This document shows, piece after piece, positions 53,590 through 62,752 of a stretch of 64,000 nt of DNA. The position numbers and the translations under genes are program-made. Origin of the DNA: Pacificitalea sp040119125. GTDB lineage: Bacteria; Pseudomonadota; Alphaproteobacteria; Rhodobacterales; Rhodobacteraceae. The notes below the pieces were generated by a model. That model searched no databases, was not told where the DNA came from, and saw only the letters and a program-made list of their open reading frames with translations. The stretch lies in contig JBEDTR010000008.1 of assembly GCA_040119125.1 (NCBI GenBank), positions 1-64,000 on the forward strand, given 5' to 3'. Positions within the stretch are counted from its first letter, which is position 1. Each line of letters starts with the position of its first letter.

Positions 53590-54633
53590 TCAGACCCAGC
53601 CGCCCAGATTTTCGACAATCACATTGGTCAGCGCGTCGATATGAGCGGCGTCGTCGTTAAGGCAGGGAATGTAGCTGAAGCTCTCCCCGCCGGCATGTTC
53701 GAAGCTCTCTCGGATTTCCTCGTTGATCTCCTCCAGCGTCTCGATGCAATCGGCGGAGAAGGCGGGCGCAATGACGGCAATCCGCTTCTTGCCACCCTCG
53801 GCCTGCCGGGCGACCTCCTCCACCGTGTAGGGCTGCAACCATTCCTCGGGGCCGAATTTCGACTGGAACGTCGTCATGATGCGGTCATCCGCCCACCCGA
53901 GCCGCTCTTTCAACAGGCGCGTCGTTTTCTGACAATGGCAGTGATAGGGATCGCCCTCCATCAGATAGCGTTTCGGGACGCCGTGATAGGAACACAGCAG
54001 GATATCTGGCGTCTGTTCCATCGCGTCGTAGGCGCGCTCCACGGATTGCGCCAGTGCGTCGATATAGTCGCTGCGATCGAAATAGGGCGGCACCGTGCGC
54101 GAGGCCGGTTGCCATTTCAGCGTCTTCAGCGCGTCGAAGAACTTGTCGTTCGCCGTGGCCGTCGTCGCCCCCGCATATTGCGGATAAAGCGGGAAAAACA
54201 GGATGCGATCACAGCCCTTCGCATGAAGTGCCGCCACCTTTGACGGGGTCGAAGGGTTCCCGTAGCGCATGCAGAAATCGACCTCGACCCGGTCGCCGAA
54301 GCGGGCGGTCAGCGTGGCGCGCAGCGCGTCGGTCTGCTGCCGCGTGATCGTCATCAGCGGGCTTTCATCCAGCTCTTCGTTCCAGATCGTCTTATACGCC
54401 GCGCCCGAGGCAAAGGGCCGTTTCGTCAGCACGATGCCCTGCAAGATCGGCTGCCATTTCCATGCCGGATAGTCGATGACCCGCTTATCCGACAGAAACT
54501 CGTTCAGATAGCGCCGCATCGACCAGTAATCCGTGCCGTCGGGCGTCCCGAGGTTGGCGACCAGCACGCCGACGTTCGGTTTGCGGACCGGAGGGTGGTC
54601 TGCGGGCAAGGGGCCGATAGCAGTCTGGTGCAT
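53590..54633 (-). CDS. hemH: Ferrochelatase
   Basis: HemH inserts Fe2+ into protoporphyrin IX, the last step of heme synthesis. The 347-residue protein has the start GVLVANLGTPDGTD, the catalytic His in SYHGVPKRYL, and GPEEWLQPYTVE with the acidic metal region near 265. IAPAFSADCIETLEEI is another family signature. No 2Fe-2S cysteines, normal for the bacterial type. The start is the ATG at 54633. The 59-residue gene is convergent at its 3' end. Confidence 0.96.
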   Translation of the reverse strand: MHQTAIGPLPADHPPVRKPNVGVLVANLGTPDGTDYWSMRRYLNEFLSDKRVIDYPAWKWQPILQGIVLTKRPFASGAAYKTIWNEELDESPLMTITRQQTDALRATLTARFGDRVEVDFCMRYGNPSTPSKVAALHAKGCDRILFFPLYPQYAGATTATANDKFFDALKTLKWQPASRTVPPYFDRSDYIDALAQSVERAYDAMEQTPDILLCSYHGVPKRYLMEGDPYHCHCQKTTRLLKERLGWADDRIMTTFQSKFGPEEWLQPYTVEEVARQAEGGKKRIAVIAPAFSADCIETLEEINEEIRESFEHAGGESFSYIPCLNDDAAHIDALTNVIVENLGGWV

Positions 54634-54720
54634 GGTGTCATCCTCATCATCTGTCGTTTGCCCCTATACGCGCCAGAGCGTCGGACGGATCGGGGATAGA
54701 TTGCCGCAGTGCGCAGGCGA

Positions 54721-55578
54721 TCAACCGTCAAGCGGTGTGTCGTTCAGCCCGGTTTCCGGCACTTTCAGCGCATCGGCCAGACGGCTCTTGGCCGAGCCGG
54801 GGCGCAGGGGTTGCTGCTGGCTGTCATCGGGGGCCCATCCGGCAAGGAAGATCAGCTCGAAACTGGCGCGGATGCGGCCATCAGGCTCCGCGAACCGATC
54901 CGCATAAAGGGCGGCGGCGTGGGCGAAGACGCGGCGCGGCACCACCGCGCGGTGGCGGCTGGCGAGCGCATTGGTTTCGCCCATGGCGCGCAGGTCATGC
55001 ATCAAGTGAAACGCATCGCGGTAGCTGACCGTCAGGGGCAGGCTATCTGCGACAGGCAACGCAAAGCCCGCACGCTGCAACAGGCCGCCCATATCCCGAA
55101 TCTCGGCCATAGGCGCGATGCGCGGCGACAGCCCACCGGTTTCTGCCACTTCGGCTTCGGCCAGACACTGACGCAGCTCGGTCAACGTGTTGCCCCCCAG
55201 CAACGCCGCCATGAACAGCCCGTCGGGCCGCAACGCACGCCGCGCCTGCACCATTTGCCCCACCGGATCATTGGCCCAATGCAGGGCCATCAGGTGCAAC
55301 ACCAGATCATGCGACTGCTGCGGTAGATCAAGAACATCCGTATCACCGACGTGCCGGGCCTCCGGATGTGGGGAAGCCGCGCGCAACTCCTGCCATAAAT
55401 CCGGTCGGGGGGAGATTACCGCAGCGCGGCTAAACCGCCTGTTAACCTCCAGCAGTCTTTCATCGATCTCATCCGATACCGCACGCCACAGAAAATCGGC
55501 CACGCCTATGCGGGTGGCGCGGGTGCGATGCGCCTCTAGCGCTAGGCGGTCGGTCAACAGGGGCGGTGCGTCGGTCAT
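54721..55578 (-). CDS. NDUFAF5-like methyltransferase-fold protein (complex I assembly)
   Basis: A 285-residue class I methyltransferase-like protein of the NDUFAF5/BioC type: LTDRLALEAHRTRA at the N-terminus, then HDLVLHLMALHWANDPVGQ and LRPDGLFMAALLGG in the fold. The classic SAM motif I (GxGxG) is not present; residues 49-70 read RAAVISPRPDLWQEL instead. NDUFAF5 acts as an arginine hydroxylase on a complex I subunit in mitochondria, so the missing loop is compatible with a non-methyltransferase role. Start ATG at 55578. Its upstream neighbour comF is divergent. Confidence 0.8.
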   Translation of the reverse strand: MTDAPPLLTDRLALEAHRTRATRIGVADFLWRAVSDEIDERLLEVNRRFSRAAVISPRPDLWQELRAASPHPEARHVGDTDVLDLPQQSHDLVLHLMALHWANDPVGQMVQARRALRPDGLFMAALLGGNTLTELRQCLAEAEVAETGGLSPRIAPMAEIRDMGGLLQRAGFALPVADSLPLTVSYRDAFHLMHDLRAMGETNALASRHRAVVPRRVFAHAAALYADRFAEPDGRIRASFELIFLAGWAPDDSQQQPLRPGSAKSRLADALKVPETGLNDTPLDG

Positions 55579-55658
55579 GGCGGTGACATAGCCATCCGGC
55601 CCGCCGACGGAAAGCCCCGCGCCGCGAAGTTCACGCAGGCCCGACAGAAGGAAACCGA

Positions 55659-56423
55659 ATGGGACTACATGCTATACTTCAGGTGGTGTTCCCGCATCGC
55701 TGCGTTGGCTGCGGCCATACGGTCGCAGAACCGAGCGGCTTCTGCGGTCCTTGCTGGCGCGAGGCCGAATTCATTACCGGGTCCGCCTGCGCCGCCTGCG
55801 GTGCCCCCCTGCCGGGGGAGGAAGCAGACCCTGCGGAATTGCGCTGCGACGACTGCCTGCGCCGGCCCCGCCCATTGCGTGCGGGCGTCGCGGCATTGGT
55901 TTATGGCGGGACCGGGCGGCGCTTTGTGCTGGGGCTGAAACACGGGGACCGCACGGATCTGGCCCCTGTGGCGGGGCGGTGGCTGGCACGCGCGGCGGCG
56001 GCGCTGATCCGCCCGGACACGGTGATCGCGCCGGTTCCGCTCCATCGGCTGCGGTTGCTGCATCGGCGCTATAACCAATCCGCACTACTGGCACGCGCCT
56101 TGGCCCTGCAAACCGGTGCGCCGTTTTGCCCTGACCTTCTCGACCGCCCCCGCGCCACCCCGGCGCTGGAAGGCACGGACCGGGACACGCGTTTCGCCCG
56201 GCTGGACGGTGCGATCCGCGTCACACCGCGCCATGCGGCAGGGCTGGCAGGTCGCCATGTGCTCATCGTCGATGATGTGATGACGTCGGGAGCGACGCTT
56301 GAAGCAGCGACACGCGCCTGTCAGGTCGCAGGCAGCGGTCCGGTCAGCATCGCGGTGCTGGCCCGCGCATTGCCGGGCAGTGGCGGCGGCACAGGTGGTC
56401 GCAGTAGCCAGTCCCGGCTCTGA
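55659..56423 (+). CDS. ComF family protein (zinc ribbon plus phosphoribosyltransferase fold)
   Basis: A 254-residue ComF/GntX-like protein. N-terminal paired cysteines (CVGCG, CGPC, CAACG, CDDC) form a zinc ribbon, then a PRTase domain with VIAPVPLHRLRLLHRRYNQS and the PRPP loop VLIVDDVMTSGATL. ComF acts in DNA uptake where competence exists; in other bacteria its role is unclear. The start is the ATG at 55659 after AAGGAAA. It is the first gene of a plus-strand run with grxC, nitrilase and marR, though 145 nt separate it from grxC. Confidence 0.9.
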   Translation: MGLHAILQVVFPHRCVGCGHTVAEPSGFCGPCWREAEFITGSACAACGAPLPGEEADPAELRCDDCLRRPRPLRAGVAALVYGGTGRRFVLGLKHGDRTDLAPVAGRWLARAAAALIRPDTVIAPVPLHRLRLLHRRYNQSALLARALALQTGAPFCPDLLDRPRATPALEGTDRDTRFARLDGAIRVTPRHAAGLAGRHVLIVDDVMTSGATLEAATRACQVAGSGPVSIAVLARALPGSGGGTGGRSSQSRL

Positions 56424-56568
56424 CCCGCGCCTTGCACCCTGGCGTTCACGATCGACCTTGGATTGGCCGCAACCGTCGCGCCGACCGCCGGGGGCTGGCG
56501 GAGGTGGTCCCGGCACCCTAGATGTGGGGTAACGCCGCACCGCGGCCCACATCTGTCGGAGAATGACC

Positions 56569-56835
56569 ATGCAGACCGTCGAAATCTACACCTCGCCGCT
56601 ATGCGGCTTCTGTCATGCGGCCAAGCGCCTGCTTGCTGAAAAGAACGTCGAGTTCACGGAAATCGACGTCTTGGCCCAGCCCGACCGCCGGTCCGAGATG
56701 ATGAGCCGCGCGAATGGTGGCCATACCGTGCCGCAGATCTTTGTCGGCAAGACGCATGTTGGCGGCTGCGATGAGCTTTACGCGCTGGATCGCGCGGGCA
56801 AGCTTGACCCCTTGCTCAACGCGGATGCCGAGTGA
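56569..56835 (+). CDS. grxC: Glutaredoxin 3
   Basis: An 88-residue glutaredoxin with an active site of Cys12 and Cys15 (SPLCGFCHAAK); CGFC instead of the classical CPYC of E. coli. GGHTVPQIFVGKTHVGGCDEL is the glutathione-binding cis-Pro region. The start is the ATG at 56569, as GGAG lies 7 nt upstream; an ATG six bases earlier is too close to the site. The stop codon abuts the start of the nitrilase, so the two are translated together. Confidence 0.95.
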   Translation: MQTVEIYTSPLCGFCHAAKRLLAEKNVEFTEIDVLAQPDRRSEMMSRANGGHTVPQIFVGKTHVGGCDELYALDRAGKLDPLLNADAE

Positions 56836-57669
56836 ATGCGCAGCGCCCTGCTGCAGCTGACTTGTGGTGACGATCCAGCGACCAACCTTGCCCTGACGCA
56901 AGCCATGTTGGACGATGCGGTCGCTGATGGTGCAGGGTTTGTTCTGACGCCCGAGGTCACCAATTGCGTCTCCACCAGCCGCGCGCATCAGCAGGACGTT
57001 TTGCATCTGGAAGCCGACGACCCCACGCTGGCCGGATTGCGCGACAGCGCGGCGGCCGCGGGGATCTGGCTGCTGATCGGCTCGCTCGCGCTAAAGACGG
57101 GCGATGCCGACGGGCGCTTTGCCAACCGGTCATTCCTGATCAATCCGCAGGGCGGCATTGCGGCTTGGTATGACAAAATCAACATGTTTGATGTCACAGT
57201 GTCCGAGGCCGAGATCTACCGCGAATCGGATGGCTACCGCCCGGGTGATCGGGCTGTAGTGGCGCAGACACCGTTCGGCGCGGTGGGTATGACCGTCTGC
57301 TATGATCTGCGGTTTCCGCAACTGTATCGCGCGCTGGCCTGTTCCGGCGCCGACATCCTGACTGTGCCGTCGGCGTTCTCCCCGGTCACAGGGGCCGCTC
57401 ATTGGGAACCTTTGCTGCGCGCCCGCGCTATCGAAACCGGTGCTTGGGTGGTCGCGCCCGCTCAGACCGGGACCCATCCCACGTCGCAGGGCAAGCAACG
57501 CAGGACCCACGGGCACAGCCTCGTCGTGTCGCCTTGGGGCGAGGTGATGGCCGATGCCGGGAGCGCGCCGGGGGTGACGATGGTTGATATCGACTGCGCG
57601 TCGGTAGATAAATCCCGCACCCGGATACCCTCGATCCTGAGCGACATGCCCTTCACATTTGACCAATGA
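56836..57669 (+). CDS. Carbon-nitrogen hydrolase, deaminated-glutathione-amidase-like
   Basis: A 277-residue nitrilase-superfamily enzyme with the Glu-Lys-Cys triad: Glu40 (TPEVTN), Lys114 (WYDKINMFDV), Cys155 (TVCYDLRFPQLY). YDLRFPQLYRAL is typical of Nit1/Nit2 enzymes, and FDVTVSEAEIYRESD resembles deaminated glutathione amidases. Sitting directly after grxC, such a repair enzyme, which removes a side product of glutathione transamination, would make sense. It could also be an omega-amidase. The start is directly adjacent to the grxC stop. Confidence 0.85.
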   Translation: MRSALLQLTCGDDPATNLALTQAMLDDAVADGAGFVLTPEVTNCVSTSRAHQQDVLHLEADDPTLAGLRDSAAAAGIWLLIGSLALKTGDADGRFANRSFLINPQGGIAAWYDKINMFDVTVSEAEIYRESDGYRPGDRAVVAQTPFGAVGMTVCYDLRFPQLYRALACSGADILTVPSAFSPVTGAAHWEPLLRARAIETGAWVVAPAQTGTHPTSQGKQRRTHGHSLVVSPWGEVMADAGSAPGVTMVDIDCASVDKSRTRIPSILSDMPFTFDQ

Positions 57670-58106
57670 GCACCAGCAGCGATCCCTTGGCCGTTGCGCT
57701 ATTCAGCGAAATCTTTACCGCCGACCAGCTTGCGCGGAACCGGCTGTCGCGCGCCCTGCCGCGCGGGATGGAGCTGAGCCATTTTTCGGTGCTCAATCAC
57801 TTGGCCCGTCTCAGCGAGGAGCGCACACCCGCGCAACTGGCCCGCAGTTTCCACCTGACGCGCGGCGCGATGAGCAATACCTTGGCCAAGCTCGAATGGG
57901 CGGGGCATGTTCATATCCGCCCCGACTGGGATGATGCCCGGCGAAAATTCGTGTCGATCAGTCCAGCAGGCCGGTCCGCGCGCGATGCGGCCATTGCCGC
58001 GATCACACCCATCATCACCGAGGTTGTGAACGATATCGGCCCCGCCCGCGTCCGTGCGGCCCTGCCGGTGCTGCGAGAATTGCGCGAAAGGCTGGGCGCG
58101 ACCTGA
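57666..58106 (+). CDS. MarR family transcriptional regulator
   Basis: A 146-residue winged-helix regulator: LSHFSVLNHLARLSEERTPAQLA and AMSNTLAKLEWAGHVHI form the DNA-binding helices, and the beta wing reads RPDWDDARRKFVSIS. The start overlaps the nitrilase stop by 4 nt (ATGA), so it may control the grxC-nitrilase unit or another gene. It is convergent with tsaC, ending 6 nt before that stop. The signal it responds to is unknown. Confidence 0.9.
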   Translation: MSTSSDPLAVALFSEIFTADQLARNRLSRALPRGMELSHFSVLNHLARLSEERTPAQLARSFHLTRGAMSNTLAKLEWAGHVHIRPDWDDARRKFVSISPAGRSARDAAIAAITPIITEVVNDIGPARVRAALPVLRELRERLGAT

Positions 58107-58112
58107 TGCGCC

Positions 58113-59105
58113 TTAGTCGCGCGGCGCGGCGGCGCGGCGCAGACGGTCGTTGATGGCGCGGCCCAGCCCGTGATCGGGGATCGGGGACACCGCGATGGGC
58201 GCATCGCCATCCGCATCCAACCGGCGCATGTGATCGAACAGGTTTGCGGCGGCTTCCGCCAGATCGCCGGTCTCCGACAGGTTCAGCGCGGCGCCCGTCA
58301 CTGCGCCAAAGCCCAGCAGACGCTCCCCCGGCGCAGGCGTGGTCACGCCTAGCCGCAATGCCGCTGCGGGCGCATAATGCGACGATAGCTGTCCCGGCGC
58401 GAGGGGGCGGTCGCCGGGCACGGGCCGCGCCTCCGCCAATGGCCGGCCCAACGCGGCGCTGATCGCTTCCTCCGGTAGACCACCGGGGCGCAGAAGCCGC
58501 ACCTGTCCATCGCTTGTGCCTATGATCGTGCTTTCGACACCCACCTGCGTCGGGCCCCCGTCCAGCACCGCCGCGATCCGGCCCGAAAGCCCATCGAGCA
58601 CATGCGCCGCCCGCGTCGGGCTGACCCGGCCCGATGGGTTGGCCGAAGGCGCGGCGACCGGCGCGCCGACCCGCTCCAGCAATGCCCGCGCCAATGCAAG
58701 GTCCGGCACCCGCAGCGCCACAGTATCAAGCCCGGCGGTCACCAGCGATGCCACCCCGGCGGAGGCACGCAGCCGCACCACCAGCGTCAGCGGACCGGGC
58801 CAGAAGGCTTGTGCCAGATCCAGCGCCGCGCCATCGATCACACCAATATCCCGCGCGGCGTCGAGCGAGGGCACATGCAGGATCAGCGGGTTGAAGCTAG
58901 GCCTGCCCTTTGCCGCATAAATCCCGGCCACCGCCGCCCCGTCGCGCCCGTTACCGCCCAGCCCGTAGACCGTCTCGGTCGGGAAGGCGACAAGCCGCCC
59001 GGCGCGCAGCAGGTCCGCCGCACGAGCGAGCCCGGCCTCATCATCGGCAAGGTGTAGGGTCTCTTGCGCGGCTGGGGACCGCGCGGATGGGGGGGTATGG
59101 GACAT
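58113..59105 (-). CDS. tsaC: Threonylcarbamoyl-AMP synthase (Sua5 type)
   Basis: The enzyme makes the activated threonylcarbamoyl group for t6A37 of ANN-decoding tRNAs. The 330-residue protein has the YrdC domain (about 20-210), GRLVAFPTETVYGLGGNG and KGRPSFNPLILHV being its signatures, and a C-terminal Sua5 domain, so it is the long form. Its start lies 136 nt from the divergent acyl-CoA dehydrogenase. It is convergent with marR. Confidence 0.94.
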   Translation of the reverse strand: MSHTPPSARSPAAQETLHLADDEAGLARAADLLRAGRLVAFPTETVYGLGGNGRDGAAVAGIYAAKGRPSFNPLILHVPSLDAARDIGVIDGAALDLAQAFWPGPLTLVVRLRASAGVASLVTAGLDTVALRVPDLALARALLERVGAPVAAPSANPSGRVSPTRAAHVLDGLSGRIAAVLDGGPTQVGVESTIIGTSDGQVRLLRPGGLPEEAISAALGRPLAEARPVPGDRPLAPGQLSSHYAPAAALRLGVTTPAPGERLLGFGAVTGAALNLSETGDLAEAAANLFDHMRRLDADGDAPIAVSPIPDHGLGRAINDRLRRAAAPRD

Positions 59106-59241
59106 TTTGTGACGTCACGTTGAACTTTGCGGGCAGACGGGCGGCAGATAGCCTTGCGTCCGGGGGCCGGGATACGCCCGCGCCCCGCAACTGCCAAGGC
59201 GTAATCCAACGCGACTTGGACCGCAGCAGGGGGATCAGACG

Positions 59242-60969
59242 GTGAGCTACCGCGCCAATGTCAACGAGTTCAGGTTCTTGCTGGATCATGTTGTGGGGTT
59301 CGACCGGGTCGCGGCGACCGAGTGTTTCGACGAGGCGACACCCGACACTTGCGCCGCCATTCTGGAGGAGGCCGCGCGCCTTGCGACCGGGGGGCTGGCC
59401 CCGGTGAACCGGGCCGGCGATCTGCATCCCGCGCGGCTGGAAAACGGTGTGACGCGGACCTCTCCGGGCTTCGCCGAAGCTTACCGCGCCATCGCCGAGG
59501 GCGGCTGGATCGGCATTTCCGCAACGTCCGAGCATGGCGGCATGGGGCTGCCGCTGTCGCTGGCGACCTGCGTGAACGATATGATGGCCGCAGCCTGCCT
59601 GTCGCTGTCACTGAACCCGCTGATGAGCCAAGGACAGATCGAAGCGCTGGAACACCACGCCTCCGACGCGCTCAAGGATCTCTACCTGCCAAAGCTGATT
59701 TCCGGCGAATGGTGCGGCACCATGAACCTGACCGAGCCGCAGGCCGGATCGGACGTCGGCGCGCTGTCCACCCGCGCCGTGCCCGCCGAGGACGGCACCT
59801 ACCGGATCACCGGGCAGAAAATCTATATCACTTGGGGTGATAACGATTTCGCCGACAATATCGTGCATCTGGTGCTGGCGCGCCTGCCGGACGCCCCGCA
59901 GGGCACCAAGGGGATCAGCCTGTTTATCGTGCCGAAATATCTGCCCGACGAAAGTGGCGCGCCGGGTGCCGCGAATGACCTTCGGGTCGTCAGCCTTGAG
60001 CATAAGCTCGGGCTGCACGGCTCGCCCACCGCCGTGATGGAGTATGACGGCGCGACCGGCTGGCTTGTCGGCGCCGAACATGGCGGCATGGCCGCGATGT
60101 TCACCATGATGAACAACGCCCGGCTTGGAGTTGGCGTGCAGGGCGTGGCGATTGCGGATGCCGCTACACAGCGCGCGCTGGCCTATGCGCAGGAACGTCG
60201 ACAGGGCCGCGCGGGCGGGACCGGCACGATCATCGAACATGCCGATGTGCGCCGGATGCTGGCACAGATGAAGGCCGAGACGTTTGCCGCACGCGCCATC
60301 GCCCTCAGCACAGCCGTGGCAATCGACATGGCCAATGCAACCGGCTCCTCCGACTGGTCCGCGCGGGCGGCCCTGCTGACCCCCATCGCCAAGGCGCATG
60401 GCACCGATATCGGCAATGAGATGGCGCAGCTGGGTATTCAGGTGCATGGCGGCATGGGCTTTATCGAGGAAACCGGTGCCGCGCAGCTGGCCCGCGACGT
60501 GCGCGTCTGCTCCATCTACGAAGGCACGAACGGAATTCAGGCAATGGATCTGGTCGGGCGCAAGATGATGGATGGCGGCGAAGCCGCGCTGCGCCTGCTG
60601 GACGAGGTCGAGGCCCGCGCCGAAGCCGCCCGCACAATGCTGCCCGACTTGGCCGGTCCGGTCTGGCAGGCCGCCGAAACCCTGCGCGAAAGCCTTGAGA
60701 GCCTCGCCACGCAGGAGCCCGCTGCGCGGATGGGGGTCGCAGTGCCGTTCCTGCGCGCCTTTGCCCGTGTCATCGGCGCCGATGCGCATCTGAGCGCCGC
60801 GATGGCCGAGGGCGCCAAGGCAGACGAGGACGCAGCGACCGGCCCGCGCCGCACACTGGCCGCTTTCTACATCCGTCGCTTGTTGCCCGAACATGCTGCG
60901 CTACTGGCGCATGTCGGTGAAGGGCACGACGGTATCGCGGCCCTTTCCCCCGAGGTGCTCGCGGGCTAG
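59242..60969 (+). CDS. Acyl-CoA dehydrogenase (long C-terminal domain type)
   Basis: A 575-residue flavin acyl-CoA dehydrogenase of the FadE5/DmdC-like type. FAD and substrate signatures are CGTMNLTEPQAGSDVG, TYRITGQKIYITWGDND and the C-terminal SIYEGTNGIQAMDLVGRK. The long N-terminus (MSYRANVNEFRFLLDHVVG) and C-terminal extra domain resemble 3-methylmercaptopropionyl-CoA dehydrogenase (DmdC), but a DMSP role cannot be told from sequence. The start is a GTG at 59242. It is followed 10 nt later by an MBL hydrolase. Confidence 0.88.
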   Translation: MSYRANVNEFRFLLDHVVGFDRVAATECFDEATPDTCAAILEEAARLATGGLAPVNRAGDLHPARLENGVTRTSPGFAEAYRAIAEGGWIGISATSEHGGMGLPLSLATCVNDMMAAACLSLSLNPLMSQGQIEALEHHASDALKDLYLPKLISGEWCGTMNLTEPQAGSDVGALSTRAVPAEDGTYRITGQKIYITWGDNDFADNIVHLVLARLPDAPQGTKGISLFIVPKYLPDESGAPGAANDLRVVSLEHKLGLHGSPTAVMEYDGATGWLVGAEHGGMAAMFTMMNNARLGVGVQGVAIADAATQRALAYAQERRQGRAGGTGTIIEHADVRRMLAQMKAETFAARAIALSTAVAIDMANATGSSDWSARAALLTPIAKAHGTDIGNEMAQLGIQVHGGMGFIEETGAAQLARDVRVCSIYEGTNGIQAMDLVGRKMMDGGEAALRLLDEVEARAEAARTMLPDLAGPVWQAAETLRESLESLATQEPAARMGVAVPFLRAFARVIGADAHLSAAMAEGAKADEDAATGPRRTLAAFYIRRLLPEHAALLAHVGEGHDGIAALSPEVLAG

Positions 60970-60979
60970 CTTGCCCGCC

Positions 60980-62086
60980 ATGGACGCGCCCCAGACCCCT
61001 GATGGCACGGCAGCCCCGCGGCCTGCCGTCGCCTCCGCCCCGATCCGAACCCCGTTCCCCGACCCGCCCGCCCCCGGCGCGGCGGTCGAGGTCGCGCCAG
61101 GCGTGCTGTGGCTGCGGGTGCCGCTGCCGAATGCGCTGAACCACGTCAACATCTACGCGCTCGACGACGGCGATGGCTGGACGGTGGTGGATACCGGATT
61201 GAACAGCAGCCGGACCCGTGCGCTCTGGCATGACATCATGTCCGGCCCGCTGGGCGGGCGCCCGGTGCGCCGCGTGGTTGTCACCCATCACCACCCCGAT
61301 CACATCGGGCTTGCGGGCTGGTTCCAATCCGTGCACGGCGCGGAACTGATCACCACCCGCACGGCGTGGCTGTCCGCGCGGATGCTGAGCCTCGACGTGC
61401 AAGACACCCCGCCCGAAGAATTGCTCGATTTCTGGCGCGGCGCGGGGATGGACCCCGACATCTATGCCGCGCGACTGACCGAACGCCCGCTGAACTTCGC
61501 CGATATCCTCTGGCCGCTGCCACTGGGGTTCACGCGGATTGCTGAAAGAGACCGGATCACGATGGGCGGGCGCGCTTGGACCGTGCGGATCGGCCATGGC
61601 CACGCGCCGGAACAGGCGACCTTCTGGTCCGATGACGGCGAATTGGTGCTGGGCGCGGATCAGCTGCTGGGCACGATTTCCCCCAATCTGGGCGTTTACG
61701 CGACCGAGCCGCTGGCCGATCCGGTGGGCGAGTGGCTCGAAAGCTGCACGCGGCTTGCGACCCATGCCACTGACGCGCAACTGGTGCTTCCGGGGCATAA
61801 GCTGCCGTTCACCGGCCTGCCCGCGCGGCTTGGCCAATTGATCGCCAATCACCATCAGGCACTGACCCGGCTGGTGCCGTTTCTGACCGAGCCGCGCACT
61901 GCGCATGACTGTTTTCCGCTGCTCTATCGCCGTAAGATCGACGCGGGGCTTTACGGTTTGGCGATGGTCGAAGCGCTTGGGCATCTCAACCACCTGCTGC
62001 GGCTGGGCCTCGTCACCCGCACCCGCCCCGATCCGCAGGGCCCTTGGCTCTGGCAGGCCACAGCCGAAAGGTATCCGACCCCATGA
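60980..62086 (+). CDS. MBL-fold metallo-hydrolase
   Basis: A 368-residue metallo-beta-lactamase fold enzyme with the metal motif HHHPDH (103-108, the HxHxDH pattern) and WTVVDTG upstream. A late DGELVLGADQLLG and LVLPGHKLP supply other metal ligands, and a C-terminal helical region with VEALGHLNHLLRLG looks like a winged helix, as in LACTB2-like enzymes. The substrate is not known; a thioester or CoA-linked substrate is conceivable next to acyl-CoA dehydrogenase. Start ATG at 60980, the first in frame after that stop. Confidence 0.87.
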   Translation: MDAPQTPDGTAAPRPAVASAPIRTPFPDPPAPGAAVEVAPGVLWLRVPLPNALNHVNIYALDDGDGWTVVDTGLNSSRTRALWHDIMSGPLGGRPVRRVVVTHHHPDHIGLAGWFQSVHGAELITTRTAWLSARMLSLDVQDTPPEELLDFWRGAGMDPDIYAARLTERPLNFADILWPLPLGFTRIAERDRITMGGRAWTVRIGHGHAPEQATFWSDDGELVLGADQLLGTISPNLGVYATEPLADPVGEWLESCTRLATHATDAQLVLPGHKLPFTGLPARLGQLIANHHQALTRLVPFLTEPRTAHDCFPLLYRRKIDAGLYGLAMVEALGHLNHLLRLGLVTRTRPDPQGPWLWQATAERYPTP

Positions 62087-62661
62087 CCACAATCCCCCCG
62101 TCTACCGCCACCCCGTCCGCCGGCACGCCGGACATCGCCACCACCGCCGAGGCACATGAGGCCGACGCCATGCCCCGCGCCCATGCGGTGCATGCCGATC
62201 CAGACGCCCGCCCCACGGCAGAGCAGCAGGCCATGCCCACCCGCATGGCCGATCCCGCCAAGAAGAAAAGCCCGGCACAATGGGCCTATGAGCGTCTGAT
62301 CCTCTACATCAAGAATTTCGAGGAGCAGCTCGACGATAGCCAAGAGATCGCCATGGGCTTTACCGGCGGTCAGATGGGTGTGCTCAAGATCGAGGGCATG
62401 GGCTATTTCGACCCCGATATCGTGACCTTCTACGGCTCAGAGCCGGGCGGCGCGCGCACGCAGCTGATTCAGCATGTCTCCCAGCTGAACGTTATGCTGC
62501 GCGCCTTGCCAAAGCCGGGCGAGGCCGAGAAACCCCGTCGCATCGGCTTCCGTCTGGCGCGGGAACTTGAGGATGACGACGAGACCGTCGCGCCGGATAC
62601 CCCCACGCCAGAGCCCACCGCGGACGCCAGCAAACCGGCGCAGAAGGGCGACACTGCCTGA
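62083..62661 (+). CDS. DUF6173 family protein
   Basis: A 192-residue protein with a low-complexity Pro/Ala/Thr-rich N-terminus (about 1-60), a compact core with SPAQWAYERLILYIKNFE and AMGFTGGQMGVLKIEGMGYFDPD, and an acidic, disordered tail. The core resembles what I recall as DUF6173 of Rhodobacteraceae. The ATG at 62083 overlaps the MBL stop (ATGA), so the gene is translated with the hydrolase. Cytosolic by sequence, function unknown. Confidence 0.75.
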   Translation: MTTIPPSTATPSAGTPDIATTAEAHEADAMPRAHAVHADPDARPTAEQQAMPTRMADPAKKKSPAQWAYERLILYIKNFEEQLDDSQEIAMGFTGGQMGVLKIEGMGYFDPDIVTFYGSEPGGARTQLIQHVSQLNVMLRALPKPGEAEKPRRIGFRLARELEDDDETVAPDTPTPEPTADASKPAQKGDTA

Positions 62662-62752
62662 CTGCGCCAATCTGGCCCGCTCGGGCAGGCTTCTCAGCGC
62701 CGCTGCGATGCGCTAGGGAACAACAGAACACGCTAGACCTACGGAGAGCCAC

